A stretch of DNA of 64,000 nucleotides, from assembly GCA_022835595.1 (NCBI GenBank), contig BQUP01000002.1, positions 2,094,534 to 2,158,533 on the forward strand. The letters run 5' to 3'. The DNA is from Cystobasidium ongulense (lineage: Eukaryota; Basidiomycota; Cystobasidiomycetes; Cystobasidiales; Cystobasidiaceae). Of the stretch, positions 1-11,758 are shown piece after piece. Numbering within the stretch: position 1 is the first letter of the stretch; every line of letters begins with the position of its first letter. A program made the translations under genes and the position numbers. The notes beneath the pieces are model-generated. The model did not search any database, had not been told where the DNA came from, and saw nothing but the letters and a program-made list of their open reading frames with translations.

Positions 1-511
1 CTGCTTATGGATCCGGATCGAGGCCTGCTTCTCCACCTCCTTACGAGAGCAGCGGTGTGGACTCGACGATGCTTCGTGATAATGGTAAGCTACCGCTGGA
101 GTGTTGAAGGAATTCGCAATACTAGCTAATTTCATCTACCTCTCAGCCGACAACGAGGACTCGGATGATATCTTTGATGCTGGCATAAATAGCATGACGA
201 TGCCTTCTCCAGCTCTCAGCGCAAGTGACGATGACTCGGATGGTCTGAGAAGCTCTGCTGGGATCCGCAACTGGCAGAGTGGGACCATGTTCGGACATGG
301 ACCTGATAAATCAGGTTCCTCGCTCCGATGGAACTTTGCCAATAATTCTGAATCTGAAGATGCTGTCATGTCTTCGGGATTGAGATCACCTAGAAGGGCA
401 GGAACGAGCTCCCCAGCTGCGGTGGAGATCAGAGTGGATGAAGGGGACGTTGCGGAAGCTGCTAGTGGGGTTGATATGAGTACTTCGTCCCATATGGATG
501 AGCTGGAGTAG
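1..511 (+). CDS. C-terminal end of an unknown Ser/Asp-rich protein (partial)
   Basis: The gene enters from the left edge. An exon at 1-84 joins an exon at 147-511 across a GT...AG intron (85-146); the frame stays open over the join and ends at a TAG at 509-511. The visible tail, about 149 residues, is rich in Ser, Asp, Glu and Pro with no recognisable domain, looks disordered, and finishes with an acidic stretch ending DELE. I do not recognise the family. The N-terminal part lies outside the window. Confidence 0.65.
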
Positions 512-997
512 GTAGAGGGGTAGTAGACATCATTTCAAGCATGTACTGTACGATAAATACAAAAGGGACGTCTTACCGTCGTTTGCTGAAGGTGGTGCCC
601 AGGCAATGTGATTTGCATACTCGCAGTTTGAAAGGTAGTCAGGGTGTTAGTGGGATGCCTTTCCAGTAAAAGTGCCTATTTGTCCTCTCTTCTATGTTTT
701 GCCACTGTAATGCCGCAGCTTGTAGGATGGACAGAAAGCCCTTGGAAGCTGCAGGTAACCCGGCGCTTATACGGCATTACAAGTACAAGCTGTATCAACT
801 CTGCCTGCAGCAATCTCCTGGACATTCGAGGGCCCCATAGTCCATCCCGCATCAGCTTCTCATCTTTCTTTCTTCCTCCCACCATATTCAATTGCATGAA
901 CACCCGCGCCGAAGCTCGCTTGTCCTCTGTTGCAGGACACCTCAGCAGCACCGTCGCACACCCACCCGTCAAGTCGCAAAAGCCAGCTACTGCTCCC
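512..997. other. Intergenic: 3' flank of partial gene and AGX1 promoter
   Basis: No exon with convincing coding character was found. Open frames on both strands here lack splice logic or motifs. A C/T-rich stretch (about 845-890) lies upstream of the AGX1 start at 998. Confidence 0.4.
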
Positions 998-2745
998 ATG
1001 GCCTCTTCATTCAAGCAGGAAGCCCACCAGCTTCTCGGTGCGTCGTCGCGCCCCGATTGCACCGTCCGCCATGCAGCTCTGGCGGAGATATGCCCGGACT
1101 GACCTGTGTGCTTCAAACTGCGTGTTGTGTGACGCTGTACAGTCATCCCTGGCCCAAGTAAGTCTGCCTGTCCAGCTTGCACAGCTCTCGCTGCCATGCT
1201 GCTACTAGAATGCGTGTTAATCTGTATTGCCGGAATGGCTGTCATCTATTCCAGTCGAGGTCGCCAACGATGTTCTATACGCAAATGCGCATCCAAGCAT
1301 GTCGCACATGGCTCCTGCAGAACGTCTATTTCTCTCCCATATGCCGCTGTGACTTAGGCTAACCTCGATCTCATTACAGTTCGCCGGCGTCTTCCAGGTA
1401 GGCTGTGTATAGGAAGATACTAGCTTGTTGAAGACAGCTAAAACCTGTCTACCGCTTCCAGGACTGCCTCAACAAGCTAAAACAAGTGCTCTACACCGAA
1501 AATGGTCAGCCATTCCTCGTCGCTGGTAGCGGTACTCTTGGCTGGTGCGTACCATCGCATTCTCGTTCATGATGTACAAGTAGTTAACGCGCTCAGCAGG
1601 GACATGGCAGCCTCCAATCTTGTCGAGCCAGGCGAGAACGTTCTCGTCTTGAATACCGGCTATTTCGGTGACAGCTTCGCCGAATGCTTGTCCATCTATG
1701 GTGCCAATGTCGACCAGCTAGGCGCCACTGTTGGAGACAAGCCTACAGTCCAGCAAATCGAAGAGGCTTTACAGAAGAAAAAGTACAAGCTACTCACTTT
1801 TACACACGTCGATACCTCTACCGGTGTCCTAAGCAACGCAAAGGAAATTTGCGCTGCAGTCAAGCGCGTCTCTCCAGAGACGCTCACCGCTTTGGATGGC
1901 GTCTGCAGTGTCGGAAGTGAGGAAATTAGAATGGACGCCTGGGGTGTAGACATCGTAAGTCGTGATTTCCTATTTCCTCTTCTTGTACTGAACTTACTAA
2001 TATGGTATGAAAAGGTCATCGGTGCATCTCAGAAGGGTCTAGGTGTCCCACCCGGTCTTTGCGTCGTTTGCGCATCACCAAAAGCAATCGATGCCTTCAA
2101 AGCACGCAAAGCTGCCCCTACATCTTACTTCGCCTCATGGAACAAGTGGCTTCCTGTCATGGAAGCATACGGAAAAGGTGGTGCGGCATATTTCGCTACT
2201 CCCCCAGTTGTAAGTTGGCGTTGAAAGCGTTGTCGTCACGACATATTGAGTCCAACTAACTCGGGATTCGGTATGCAGCAACTCATCTACGCGCTGCAAG
2301 CCGCTTTGACCACTATGACTACAAAATCACCATCCCTCGAGGAGCGATTTGCTCTGCACCAGGAGTCTTCCAAGAAGATCAAGGATACAGTCCAATCATG
2401 GGGTCTCAAGTTGGTAAGACTGGTTTGCACGGGATTGAACAAGCAGGTCTTATCAACTGACGCTCACCCCGACATTTATAGGTGACGCTTAACAGCGAAG
2501 CAGCCGCAAACGGTATGACAGCAGTCTACACACCAGATGGCCTGTCGCCAACAGATATTGTCCCTCGCATGCTCAAGAGAGGCGTCGTAGTAGCAGCTGG
2601 TCTACACTCCGAGATCAAGACAAGATATTTCAGAATCGGCCACATGGGCTTGACTGCTGTTGATAAGTCAAGAGGCGATATCGATACTATCCTGAAGGCA
2701 TTGAAGGAGTCTCTGGAGGAAGCTGGCTACAAATGCCAAGCTTAG
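998..2745 (+). CDS. AGX1: Alanine-glyoxylate aminotransferase
   Basis: PLP-dependent class V aminotransferase making glycine from glyoxylate and alanine; mitochondrial or peroxisomal in relatives. Exons by splice signals: 998-1037, 1143-1157, 1255 to about 1317, about 1378-1397, 1462-1544, 1600-1954, 2015-2209, 2279-2413, 2482-2745. Family marks in order: VIPGP near the N-terminus, the segment ANAHPSMSHMAPEF, VAGSGTLGWD, DGVCSVGSEE before the cofactor lysine, and GASQKGLGVPPG carrying that lysine. The C-terminal half with RIGHMG is complete. Exon 2 is only 15 bases. The intron between exons 3 and 4 is odd: the nearest GT (1325) and AG (1379) leave the frame off by one base, while joining 1317 to 1378 gives the expected APEF; this could be an unusual splice or a one-base sequence error. 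The start ATG at 998 gives a short N-terminus (MASSFKQEAHQLL) that meets the conserved core directly. Confidence 0.92.
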
Positions 2746-2973
2746 GCTTGTGCACGTCGATGTGCCCAGGAATTACCTGTACACGACTTGCTTCACGATA
2801 TCAATCAGAGATCTTGTACATTTTCTTGCTTAGAGTGCCTTTGCTGTACATGCGTCGCCATCTTCATGCATCTAATCAGCCATTGCAGATGTCCCGGGTG
2901 AGGGCAGACACGGCTAGGGCGGAATGGAACACTGTCATGAATATGCTATTCTATGCATTGCAAGCCACCAAAT

Positions 2974-5900
2974 CTACACCTGCCTCTTACTTTCGCTTGT
3001 TACATTCTTACGTTCTCCGAAAGTGCTAAATAGGCTCCAAATACCACCACCTGATCTAAGTTCTTCACCTACTGGACCTTCCTTTTCGAAGCTCTCTTTG
3101 ATATATTCTGCTTCCTTCCTCATGTCGCGGAGCCCGTCTTTGGCTTCTCCGACTAGTGGATCATGCTTGATGTCCCTTCCTACTTCTCTGAATGCAGCGG
3201 CTGATTCTCGTGCGGATCGTTCGCTCACGTCTCGAGCCTCGTGGAGCAACGGGTCATGCTTGATATCTCTCCCTACTTCCCTGAAGGCTGCGGCCGACTC
3301 TCGTGCAGATCTTTCGCCTACATCTCGAGCCTCGTGGAGGAACGGGTCATGCTTGATATCTTCACCAACTCTTCTGAACGCCTCGGCGGACTCGCGTGCG
3401 GATCGTTCGGTCACGTCTCTAGCTTCATGGAGGAGAGGATCATGCTTGATATCCTCACCGACTCTTCTGAAGGCTGCAGCGGACTCTCTAGCTGATCTCT
3501 CTGTCATTGTTTCCGCTTCTCGCAGCAGAGGATCGTGTCTAATTTCATGACCTAACTCTCTGAAAGCAGCGGCGCTTTCTTTAGCAGAGTCTTTCGTGAC
3601 GTGCCCAACTTCGTGAGCAAACTTGTCATCACGGATATCACGACCGATTCCTTCAAATTTATGGGCTGCGTCTTTTGCTGCTGCTTTTGTGACATCGCCG
3701 ACTTCGTGTGCAAATTGATCATCTCGAATATCACGTCCAATAGCGCGGAATGCATCAGCCGATTCATGCGCTGCGTCGCGTGTTGCTCTTCCTAGATCTT
3801 TAGCGAATTGATCATTTTCGATCTCGCGTCCTAGCTGTCTGAAGGCAGCTTCCGATTCTTTGGCCGCTGCTTTCGTAGTTCTACCTATATCCCTAGCGAG
3901 CGGGTCCTCTTTGATATCGTGGCCCAGCTCTCGGAATGCAGCCGCTGATTCCTCAGCTGCTCCACGAGTGACTTCGGCAACTTCGTGGAATTCCTCCTTT
4001 AGCTCGCGACCTAGCTCCTTGGCTGCTGCTTTAGACCGAGCAGCAGCTCCTCTTAGAGCTTCTTCGGTGACGTGCTCAGCGTGTATAGCAGCAGCTTTGG
4101 TTTCTTCCCACTTTCGCCTGATGTCTTCTTGTGTCAAAGGTTTCACTTGGTCACTATAGTCTTGATCATCGCTGAGAATAACGATTTGTGGATAGCCAGG
4201 TGGCACCATGCCTGAATCTGGTGTGCCAGAGCTTGTGCCCGCAGGTACGGTGGAGTGGGCAGCAGTAGCAGGCGAGTAGTCCGACCAGTCCGGTAGGTAG
4301 GCTGCCATTCTTTCCTCGTAGGATTGGAGTCTGGGAGGTAGCTCTGCCTTTGCGCCAGTCAGGGCAGCTTCAACTTCATGCTTTAGACGTTCTAGACCGG
4401 TGTTAGCCTCTTCTTCCAATGACAGGACAGCAGCAGGGTTGTATTCTCTTCCTAGCGCTTGAATTCCGGTGAGATCGATGCCAGAGCCAACGACATCCTT
4501 CCACGTCTTGCCTTGTTTCCTGAGCTCGTCAACGATTTCATCCTTGATCATACGGGGTAGACCAACACCTTGATATCCGAGAGCTGTATATAGCTGTACG
4601 AAGCTCGCACCGGCTCTGGCATAGTCCAAAGCATCTTGACCGGTACTGATGCCTCCACAGCCAATGAGAGGGATCTCGCCATCGGTCAGAGCGTATAGAG
4701 TCTTCAGTACGCGCAGAGCCAACGGCTTGACAGGGGGACCTGATAGACCGCCAGCTTCTTGCGTGACTGGGTCGGCACCGGCGGTCAAAGGTCGAGAGAC
4801 GGTGGTGTTACTGACGATGATACCATCCACCTTTGATGCTTTAGCAGCTGAACCTATGTCCGCTACTTCATCTTTTGATAAATCTGGAGCAATCTTGAGT
4901 AGGATAGGAGGTTTATTGGCACCTTTCAACCCGTTACGGGCCTGAACGACATCTTCAAGAAGGGCTTGTACGATTTCGCGTCTCTGGAGTGATCTCAATC
5001 CCGGTGTATTCGGTGATGAGACGTTGATGACTAGTATATCGGCATATGGGCCTAGTGTCTGCACGCCGGCTACATAGTCTGCTATCGACTCGGCTGCCGA
5101 AACCTTGTTCTTTCCTAGGTTGACGGCTAGAACCTTTCCAGGTAAAAGTGAGCGAGGTACCTGGAGCTGGTCCAAGACTTGAGCGTCTGTTCGACTATGC
5201 AGAATAGCTTGTACTGGATCTGGATCCGGTTCTCCCGATATTTGAGGGGGAGTGAATATCGATTCGGGCAACAGATTGGCATTCTTCACAAGCCAAGCAT
5301 GTACTCGATTTTGTAGCCTTTCGAGGACGGCAAGGTGACCGTCGCTGTTGAAGCCATATCGGTTAATGACGCTTTGAGTGGATGGGATGCGGAAGAAGCG
5401 AGGCTTAGGATTGCCATCTTGTGGTTCGGGAGTAATGGATCCGATCTCGACATAGCCGAAGCCAAGGTTGAATAGACCGTCGATGGCTTCTCCATGCTTG
5501 TCGAAGCCAGCTGCCAGACCGACGGGATTGGAGAAGTGCTTTCCCCAGAGCTGGTGGGTAGAGAAGAGATTAGCGCTCCATACAAAGCACTCATACTCTC
5601 GAGACAACTCACGTCAAAGCCAAGTATGTCTTCCTGATCGGCCTTGATGTCGACAGGTGCAAGACCACTGGCAAGGACCTTTATGGCTATTTTATGAGAC
5701 TCTTCGGGGTCATCTTTCGTCCATGCATGTAGCAATGGTATCACAAGCCACCTGGTGTAGTAGAAGGGAGCGTCAGTAGAAGCCTACTTGTGCTTCTTCA
5801 TTTGTCCACACGCACCGGTGGATGCCAGCACTGCTGTCATATGCATAAACCGCGAGCAGGCCACCCAGCACCAAGCCAGCAGCCGTCCAGGCTCTGTTCT

Positions 5901-6069
5901 TGAGCTTCTGAGCAGGTGTCTTGCGGGTGAACAAGGTCCTTGCCTGCTGTTGCTGATACTGGAAGGGCGCTCTTGCTCTGGCGGCACTGCGAACGGAAAG
6001 AGCGGGCTGCTGCCTGAGGAAGCTGGCAGTGCCGCTTGAACGCAGCAGCGTCCGGGCTGCGACGACCAT
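2974..6069 (-). CDS. URA9: Dihydroorotate dehydrogenase (class 2) with a 31-residue-repeat C-terminal extension
   Basis: FMN enzyme of the inner mitochondrial membrane that oxidises dihydroorotate to orotate and passes electrons to quinone (pyrimidine synthesis). Exons 6069-5816, 5751-5613 and 5550-2974 join in frame to 989 residues. Residues 1-50 are Arg/Ala/Ser-rich without acids (mitochondrial presequence); about 61-78 form one membrane helix; then the helical quinone-site segment and the barrel. Visible marks: NPVGLAAGFDKHG, NVSSPNTPGLR with the class 2 catalytic Ser, SNTTVSRP, and GCGGISTGQDA near the phosphate site. The usual enzyme would end near residue 540. Here about 450 more residues follow: a Pro/Ser linker, then about ten copies of a 31-residue charged helical unit (DNA about 3136-4072) and a 50-residue tail. 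No stop or splice site separates enzyme and repeats, so they appear to be one protein. The start at 6069 is preferred because it opens the presequence. Confidence 0.9.
3136..4072 (-). repeat. 93-bp coding tandem repeat in the DHODH tail
   Basis: About ten in-frame copies of a 93-base unit encode a 31-residue repeat with a consensus like ERSARESAAAFREVG followed by RDIKHDPLLHEARDV. The copies nearest the C-terminus (3136-3500) are almost the same at DNA level and the ones nearest the enzyme are the most diverged, which suggests recent growth by unequal exchange at the 3' end. Each unit has an Ala-rich amphipathic helix and a conserved DP or DQ/DK turn. Confidence 0.9.
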
Positions 6070-6302
6070 TGGTTGGATGTGCAGGGAAAAATCAGCAGCG
6101 CATCTGCTGCAAGCCTTGCTGGTGGAAGCTTTTGCGTTGGCTGCGTGTGGACGTCGTGGAGGAAAGATGAGGTGTATGATCACTGAAAGTCGGCCACTTG
6201 ACCCTTCTTGCGGCTCACTCTGCCAGCAACTCGAGTGCGGACTGGATTTGGTCTTGCATAGCGCACAAGATACTACAAAGATACTGCATTTCACATCTGG
6301 CC
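6070..6302. promoter_or_regulatory. Divergent promoter of DHODH and TYR1
   Basis: The start codons of the DHODH gene (6069, minus) and TYR1 (6303, plus) are 233 bases apart and face away from each other, so both promoters must lie in or overlap this stretch. No specific factor site can be named from sequence alone. Confidence 0.6.
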
Positions 6303-7991
6303 ATGGCTTCCACCTCCGACTCGCCCTCGGTGGGGATCATTGGGATGGGCGAGATGGGAAGGATGTATGCAAAGTATCTGAGCAACGGCGGCAAGCGGAG
6401 GTAGGCATACCATGTATGGCATTAGAAGCATGCTTGTTTCTAAGAAGCTAACGCATATTACAGAGTGAACGTTTGCGACCGCCCGGAACGATTTGAAGCT
6501 CTCAAGACAGACTACCAAAGTACGGACTACGAATAACGCGTGACTCGGGGTTTCCATACTCACTAACTCGGCACGCTTCTTAGGCACTCCGAACGTTCAT
6601 GTGTATGAGAACGGCCACTACGTTGCGCGTATCAGCGACTTTATCGTCTATTCCGTGGAAGCCGAATACATCGATGCAGTAGTCAAGGAATATGGGCCGT
6701 GTAAGCAGAACTTTACCGAGGCACCAAAGAGCGGACGCGCCTTCTTATAAATTCTGTTTCGTTTGCAGCCACGAAAGTCGGGGCTATCGTCTCTGGTCAG
6801 ACATCCGTAAAAGCGCCCGAGAAGGAAGCATTCGAAAAACACCTTCCTGAAGATGTATCAATTGTCTCGCTTCATTCATTGCATGGCCCAAGCATCAACC
6901 CATCTGGACAGGCATTAGTGAATAAATCGTCTCTTCATGAGGCGGGGCTGGTGTACTGTACTAACATCGCTTCTACAGATTCTCATAAAGCACAGAGGGA
7001 CAGACGAAGATCTCAAGGTGGTAGAGCAGATTGTTGAACCTTTGAACAGTCGACTAGTCTACATGACCTACGAGGAACACGATGCTGTTACAGCCAACAC
7101 TCAGGCAGTCACACATGCTGCCTTCTTGAGGTGGGGCCACATCTAACTGGCTGCACGCCAGATGTAAGCTAAGCTAACGTTGTCCTTTCTAGTATGGGCA
7201 CGGCTTGGCATTCCGCAGGCGAGTTCCCGTGGGAAACTGGTCTCTATGTCCGCGGTATAGAAGTTGCGAAGATCAACATCACTTTACGTATCTATTCGAA
7301 CAAATGGCATGTCTATGCAGGACTAGCAATTTTAAACCCAGCAGCACGCGTTCAAATAGAGCAATATGCAAAGTCAGTAAGCGATATATTCAAGTTGATG
7401 ATCATGGAGAAAGAAGACGAACTTCGGGAAAGACTTTATAAGGCTAGGGAGTTTGTTTTCCCAAGTTTTAGTGAAGAAGAAGTAGGAGGAGAAGGAGGAA
7501 AAGGCAAAACTACACAAGCTGCACCTTTATTTATGGAAGATGAAGTGTTTGATCAATTCGCCATCGGTTCACCTCAAGCCTCGACCTCTAAGAATGCCAC
7601 TGGACCCTCGACAGCAGCTCCACCTCAAAATTCGCATCTCTCTTTGCTAGCGATGGTCGACTCGTGGCATCAACTACGCCTGCACCCATTCGAGCATCTC
7701 ACATTGGCTGCAACGCCAATCTTTAGGTTATGGTTTGGAGTTGCAGAATACCTCTTTCGCTCGCCTGAACGATTGGAAGCGGCCATCAAAGCTGCAGTAA
7801 GGGACAAATCACATCGTTCAGATGATGCAGAGTTTATGGTAGCTGCTAGAGGATGGAGTCAGACTATTCGGTTTGGTGACTTTGAGGCATACAGACGCAG
7901 GTTTCAAAGTACTGCAGACTGGTTCAGTCCGCGGTTCAGTGAGAGCAACCAACGAGGAGGTCAAATGTTAAAAGAGCTCATGAAGCCATAA
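6303..7991 (+). CDS. TYR1: Prephenate dehydrogenase
   Basis: NAD(P)-dependent oxidative decarboxylation of prephenate to 4-hydroxyphenylpyruvate in tyrosine synthesis. Exons 6303-6400, 6464-6519, 6584-6700, 6769-6917, 6979-7130, 7193-7991, all with GT...AG borders and matching phases. The N-terminus carries the Rossmann dinucleotide motif GIIGMGEMG; later come SLHSLHGP (catalytic His region), LIKHR, YMTYEEHDAVTANTQAVTHAAF and AWHSAGEFPWE, which are typical of fungal TYR1. The last exon holds the helical dimerisation domain and an acidic/Gly insertion (EEEVGGEGGKG). Length about 456 residues agrees with the family. The ATG at 6303 lies just before the Rossmann fold. Confidence 0.93.
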
Positions 7992-8749
7992 TGTAGCGAT
8001 ATGCAATGAAGCAACTTGGAAATGAGGCGGCAAGGAGAGATTGAAGCTGATTTGAAGCGAGATTATTGACTCGATTGCAACAAAACACCAACGACGCTAT
8101 ACAACAGGCTAACGAGAATTCAAGCGCGCGACACTAGAGGGAGGGAGACAGGAAGTAAGTAAGGTTGTACGCGATGTAGGAAGGGTGTGAAGGTGATAGA
8201 GGAGTGTTGATGTAGTCTCAGAAGTGTATAAAAAGGTAGCGAGAATATTTCTTCACGATGAAGCTTGATGCCTACACCACGAGGGCCGCAGACACCAAGC
8301 AACATCACTAAAGCCAAATGCCTCTCAAGCATCAACGACGGGAGGGTTGCAGGGATTGGGTCGGGTCGGTAGAAGAGGCTTCAAGGGAAGAAGGGCTCAC
8401 CTGAAATTTTCGCGCCCAGAGCAGTGTTGCCAGCCTCGACACCGGACTGACAAGGCCACGCCTGCTCCTCGCCAGTATGCCATCATGCCGGTATAGACGC
8501 AGACGGGCCTTGTCGATTCTTGTCTGTCGGGCAATGTGGAATGAAAAGTCAAGAGAAGAGCTGTGAATTTGAAAGAGCCTCCAAGTTGACCTCGAGCAGA
8601 GCGTTGATCGAGAAAGTAAATGGCCACAACGACACGACTTGAAGGTGCATGTCAGCTTTCTTGCACATGTCCATTGGATCAACTCGGACACTCCAGCCAG
8701 TCTCGCTTTCGCCGTCGCCAGAGGGTCGCCCCTCCATTATTCGCCCACC
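7992..8749. other. Intergenic: TYR1 3' flank and ARP8 promoter
   Basis: 758 bases with only unsupported open frames on both strands; none shows domains or splice continuity. The ARP8 ATG at 8750 has a good context (CCACC before it). Confidence 0.4.
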
Positions 8750-11404
8750 ATGCCGCCCAAGAAGAGCTCGAGAGAGCAAGACACGACACCAGGCCCATTT
8801 GTCGTGAGCAACGCAATGCCTGGCGATGGCAGGCCGCACATGTTCAAGTACAGCTCAATGGTCGGCGTCGCGGGTGCGCTGCAGATGAAGAACATGTCGT
8901 CGGGCTTCATGAAGGAAGACCGGCACAGCTACTGGAACCGCCGCCCCGCCAATGTTGACGCTGTCATGGAGGACTTGCAAGCGAAGCGAAGAAAGCTGTA
9001 TCAAAAAGGGCCCGAAGATGTGAACCAGTCCGACGAAATGAATGCAGATGTCGATATGGAAGCTGGGAAACTCGAGCCGGTCGAAGATAAGCTGGCCGAG
9101 GCATCCGCTAAGACCGCTAAGACAGAACAAGCCGATGAAGACGACGAGGACGAGAACAGCGATAACTCTGACGATGAGGAACGCAAGACAGACGTAAAAG
9201 GCAAATCTAGAGAGAATGTAAGTTCTGCACATGAATTTGGAAGCGCCTGACGCTCATGCGTATGCCTCGTCCACAGGGTCGAGGCAATCTGCCGCATCCT
9301 TCAAGAGTGCTTATAGTGCATCCTGGGTCACGTACACTACGCATAGGAAGAGCAAATGACGACGCGCCGCTCGATATCCCATACTGCATCGCTCGCCAAA
9401 TGGCACGTGAAGCATTACCGGCTACAGAACAACCATTCTCAACAGCATCAAGTGAAGCACTAGACGAGACCAAACTTGAGAACCTGAGATACGACTTGAA
9501 GGCTCGGATGCGCATACTCAACCTTCGTGGTACAACAGGGGGTTCAATAGCAGCTGCAGAATACAACAGCACCGTCAAGCCTCAACCTGTGATGGATGAA
9601 GAAGATGAGGAGCGGATACAGTGGACTCAAGTGCCTGAATCATCACCTCCGTCAGTGTACTGCGGTGAGGAAGCTCTCCATTTGCCAAACCCCAATGCTC
9701 ACGGATACAAGCTGCGTTACCCATATCGCAAAGGGGCATTCAACACGCGTGATTATAGCTGTCTCGATGAGTTATTGGGCGATATTGCGGATATTTGGGC
9801 ATATGCTCTCGAAAAGCTCGGTATCAAACCGCTTGATGTGGAAAAATATAGCGTAATGCTGCTCATACCGGATAGATACTCGGATATCTATGTCCGAAAC
9901 ATGTGCGATTTGGTATTGAAGACTATGGGATTTGCGCAACTTTTAGTGCATCAGGTACGCGTAGTCTGACAATGTTTGTCGCCTTACGCAGCTGATACGT
10001 TCTGAATGCCCTTTAGGAGGGATTGAGTGCTTCTTTCGCAGCTGGACTGCCTTCAGCCTGCATCATCGATCTGGGCGCAGCGAAATCTAGCGTATCATGC
10101 GTAGATGAAGGTTTTGTCATCAATGATACAAGAATGGTACAAGGTTACGGCGGTGACGATATAATCGAGCTTTTCTTGCAAGTAGCCAAGACAATTAGCT
10201 TCCCTTATAAGGAGGCTGATTTGGCTAGAGCATATGATTGGGAAATGTGTCGACGGTTAATAGAGCAATGTGGTGCTTTCAATGAAGTGAGTACAGAGCT
10301 GCTCTAAGCTTTGCCCAAAAGAGCATTCCAGGCTAAGATCTGAATCATCAGCACAACTTTGGAATCAATACCTACGAGTTCCTGGTTCGTCGACCGGCTC
10401 AGCAGACTCTTCGATACAATGTGAAACTGCATGATGAGGTTACCCTTCCAACATATGTAAGCATGCGTGTCCCGGCGTTTACTATACACATTGCGATACA
10501 GTATCTGACTCTGTATATAGTGCATGTGGGTTCCTCGAGTACTGGATTGGGAGAGGAAGTTACAACCACAGCCTTTGCTTTGGGGAGACCGGAAAGGAAT
10601 CGAAGAAACAATCGACATCGGCGGAGATGCCGTTACAGCAGCCATGAGACATAGTGTTGCGCATTTGGAACAGCCAAAGACTCGACCGATGGAAGCAGGG
10701 CCTGCTTCTTCGCTCGCTGTACCTGAGAATGGTACAGCAGCGATATCCCCAGCAGGCACGCCGAATCCTGGTACGAAGTCATCTGCGGAAGAAGCGCAGC
10801 AAGCAAGTCCTGCACTGGCTACGCCGGCAGTCGCGATAGGGAAGTCACAAGAGCAAGCGACTGCAGAAGAGGAAGAGGAAGATGCTGGGATAATCGTCGA
10901 CTACGTCGGCGAGAGCTCCAAATTACCGCTTGACATCGCCGTCATGGAGAGTCTGGCGCAATGTGGTACGGATGATAGGCTGAAGAGAGTCATCACAAAT
11001 ATACTACTCGTGGGCGGTCTGAGTAATATGCAAGGCATAGGATTCGCGTTGCAGTCCAGGTGAGTCCCCACTCCCAAATCTGGGCATCAGTGGCTTCAAC
11101 CGAGCTGATTGGAAATTCACAGGCTGGAACGCTTGGCGAGAGAGCGCTTCCCTGGAATGCCATCGCCTTTGGTCATTCCCAAGGCTAAATTCGCAGATTC
11201 TGGGCATCTCGCTTGGAAAGGAATTACAAATCTATGCAAATTAGATGTTTGCAACGATATGTGGATTCGGAAGGATGACTGGGAGTTGTGAGTACTACTT
11301 CGAGTTCTCTGTTTGCATGGGTACATCCATTGAAAAGATCTTAATGTATTTACAGGTTAAATTTACGCGCCTTGAGGGATAGAAGCTACTTTGTACTACC
11401 CTGA
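8750..11404 (+). CDS. ARP8: Actin-related protein 8, INO80 complex
   Basis: Nuclear actin-related protein of the INO80 chromatin remodeller; with Arp4 and actin it forms the module that binds linker DNA. Exons 8750-9217, 9277-9954, 10017-10286, 10352-10456, 10521-11059, 11123-11287, 11356-11404. The N-terminal 150 residues end in an acidic tract, as in other Arp8 proteins. The actin fold begins at GRGNLPHPSRVLIVHPGS; further marks are YVRNMCDLVLKTMGF, CIIDLGAAKSSVSCVDEG (phosphate loop), GYGGDDI, the segment CMWVPRVLDWERK, and ILLVGGLSNMQG. A low-complexity insertion (about 10680-10890, ending in an acidic run) interrupts the fold, matching the large insertions known for Arp8. The C-terminus LNLRALRDRSYFVLP comes from a final 49-base exon. 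Confidence 0.93.
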
Positions 11405-11758
11405 ACTGTAATGTATAGACACTCTACTTGCGCTGCCATAATGGATTCACCTCTACAGCTGCTTCTCCATGTTCTACCAAGAGCGCATCATCAGAATGCT
11501 CTCGACGAATTGAGGAGACAATGGCTCACTATGCAAGGTATCGTATGTACCGTGCCATCAAGAGTTTTGTACTTGTGTCGGGGAACGCAAAGATCTAGAC
11601 AAGTATGAAGTCAGATTACATCCTCCAACCCCGACTCAGAGCAAGGTTGAGGTAGCTCACAAGTGCTGTAGCCCTTGTTCCGGTACCAGTTTCTATTTCG
11701 CAAAGGGTAAGATGACACGTCTTGGCTTGTTGTGTCTGACCGCTGATACAATTGTCAC
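11405..11758. other. Convergent 3' region between ARP8 and the GNAT gene
   Basis: No supported gene. On the minus strand a frame around 11630-11720 (with RNRNWYRNKGY) could be a further 3' exon of the GNAT gene if the GT at about 11762 is used as a donor, but the plain stop at 11759 is the simpler reading. Confidence 0.35.
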
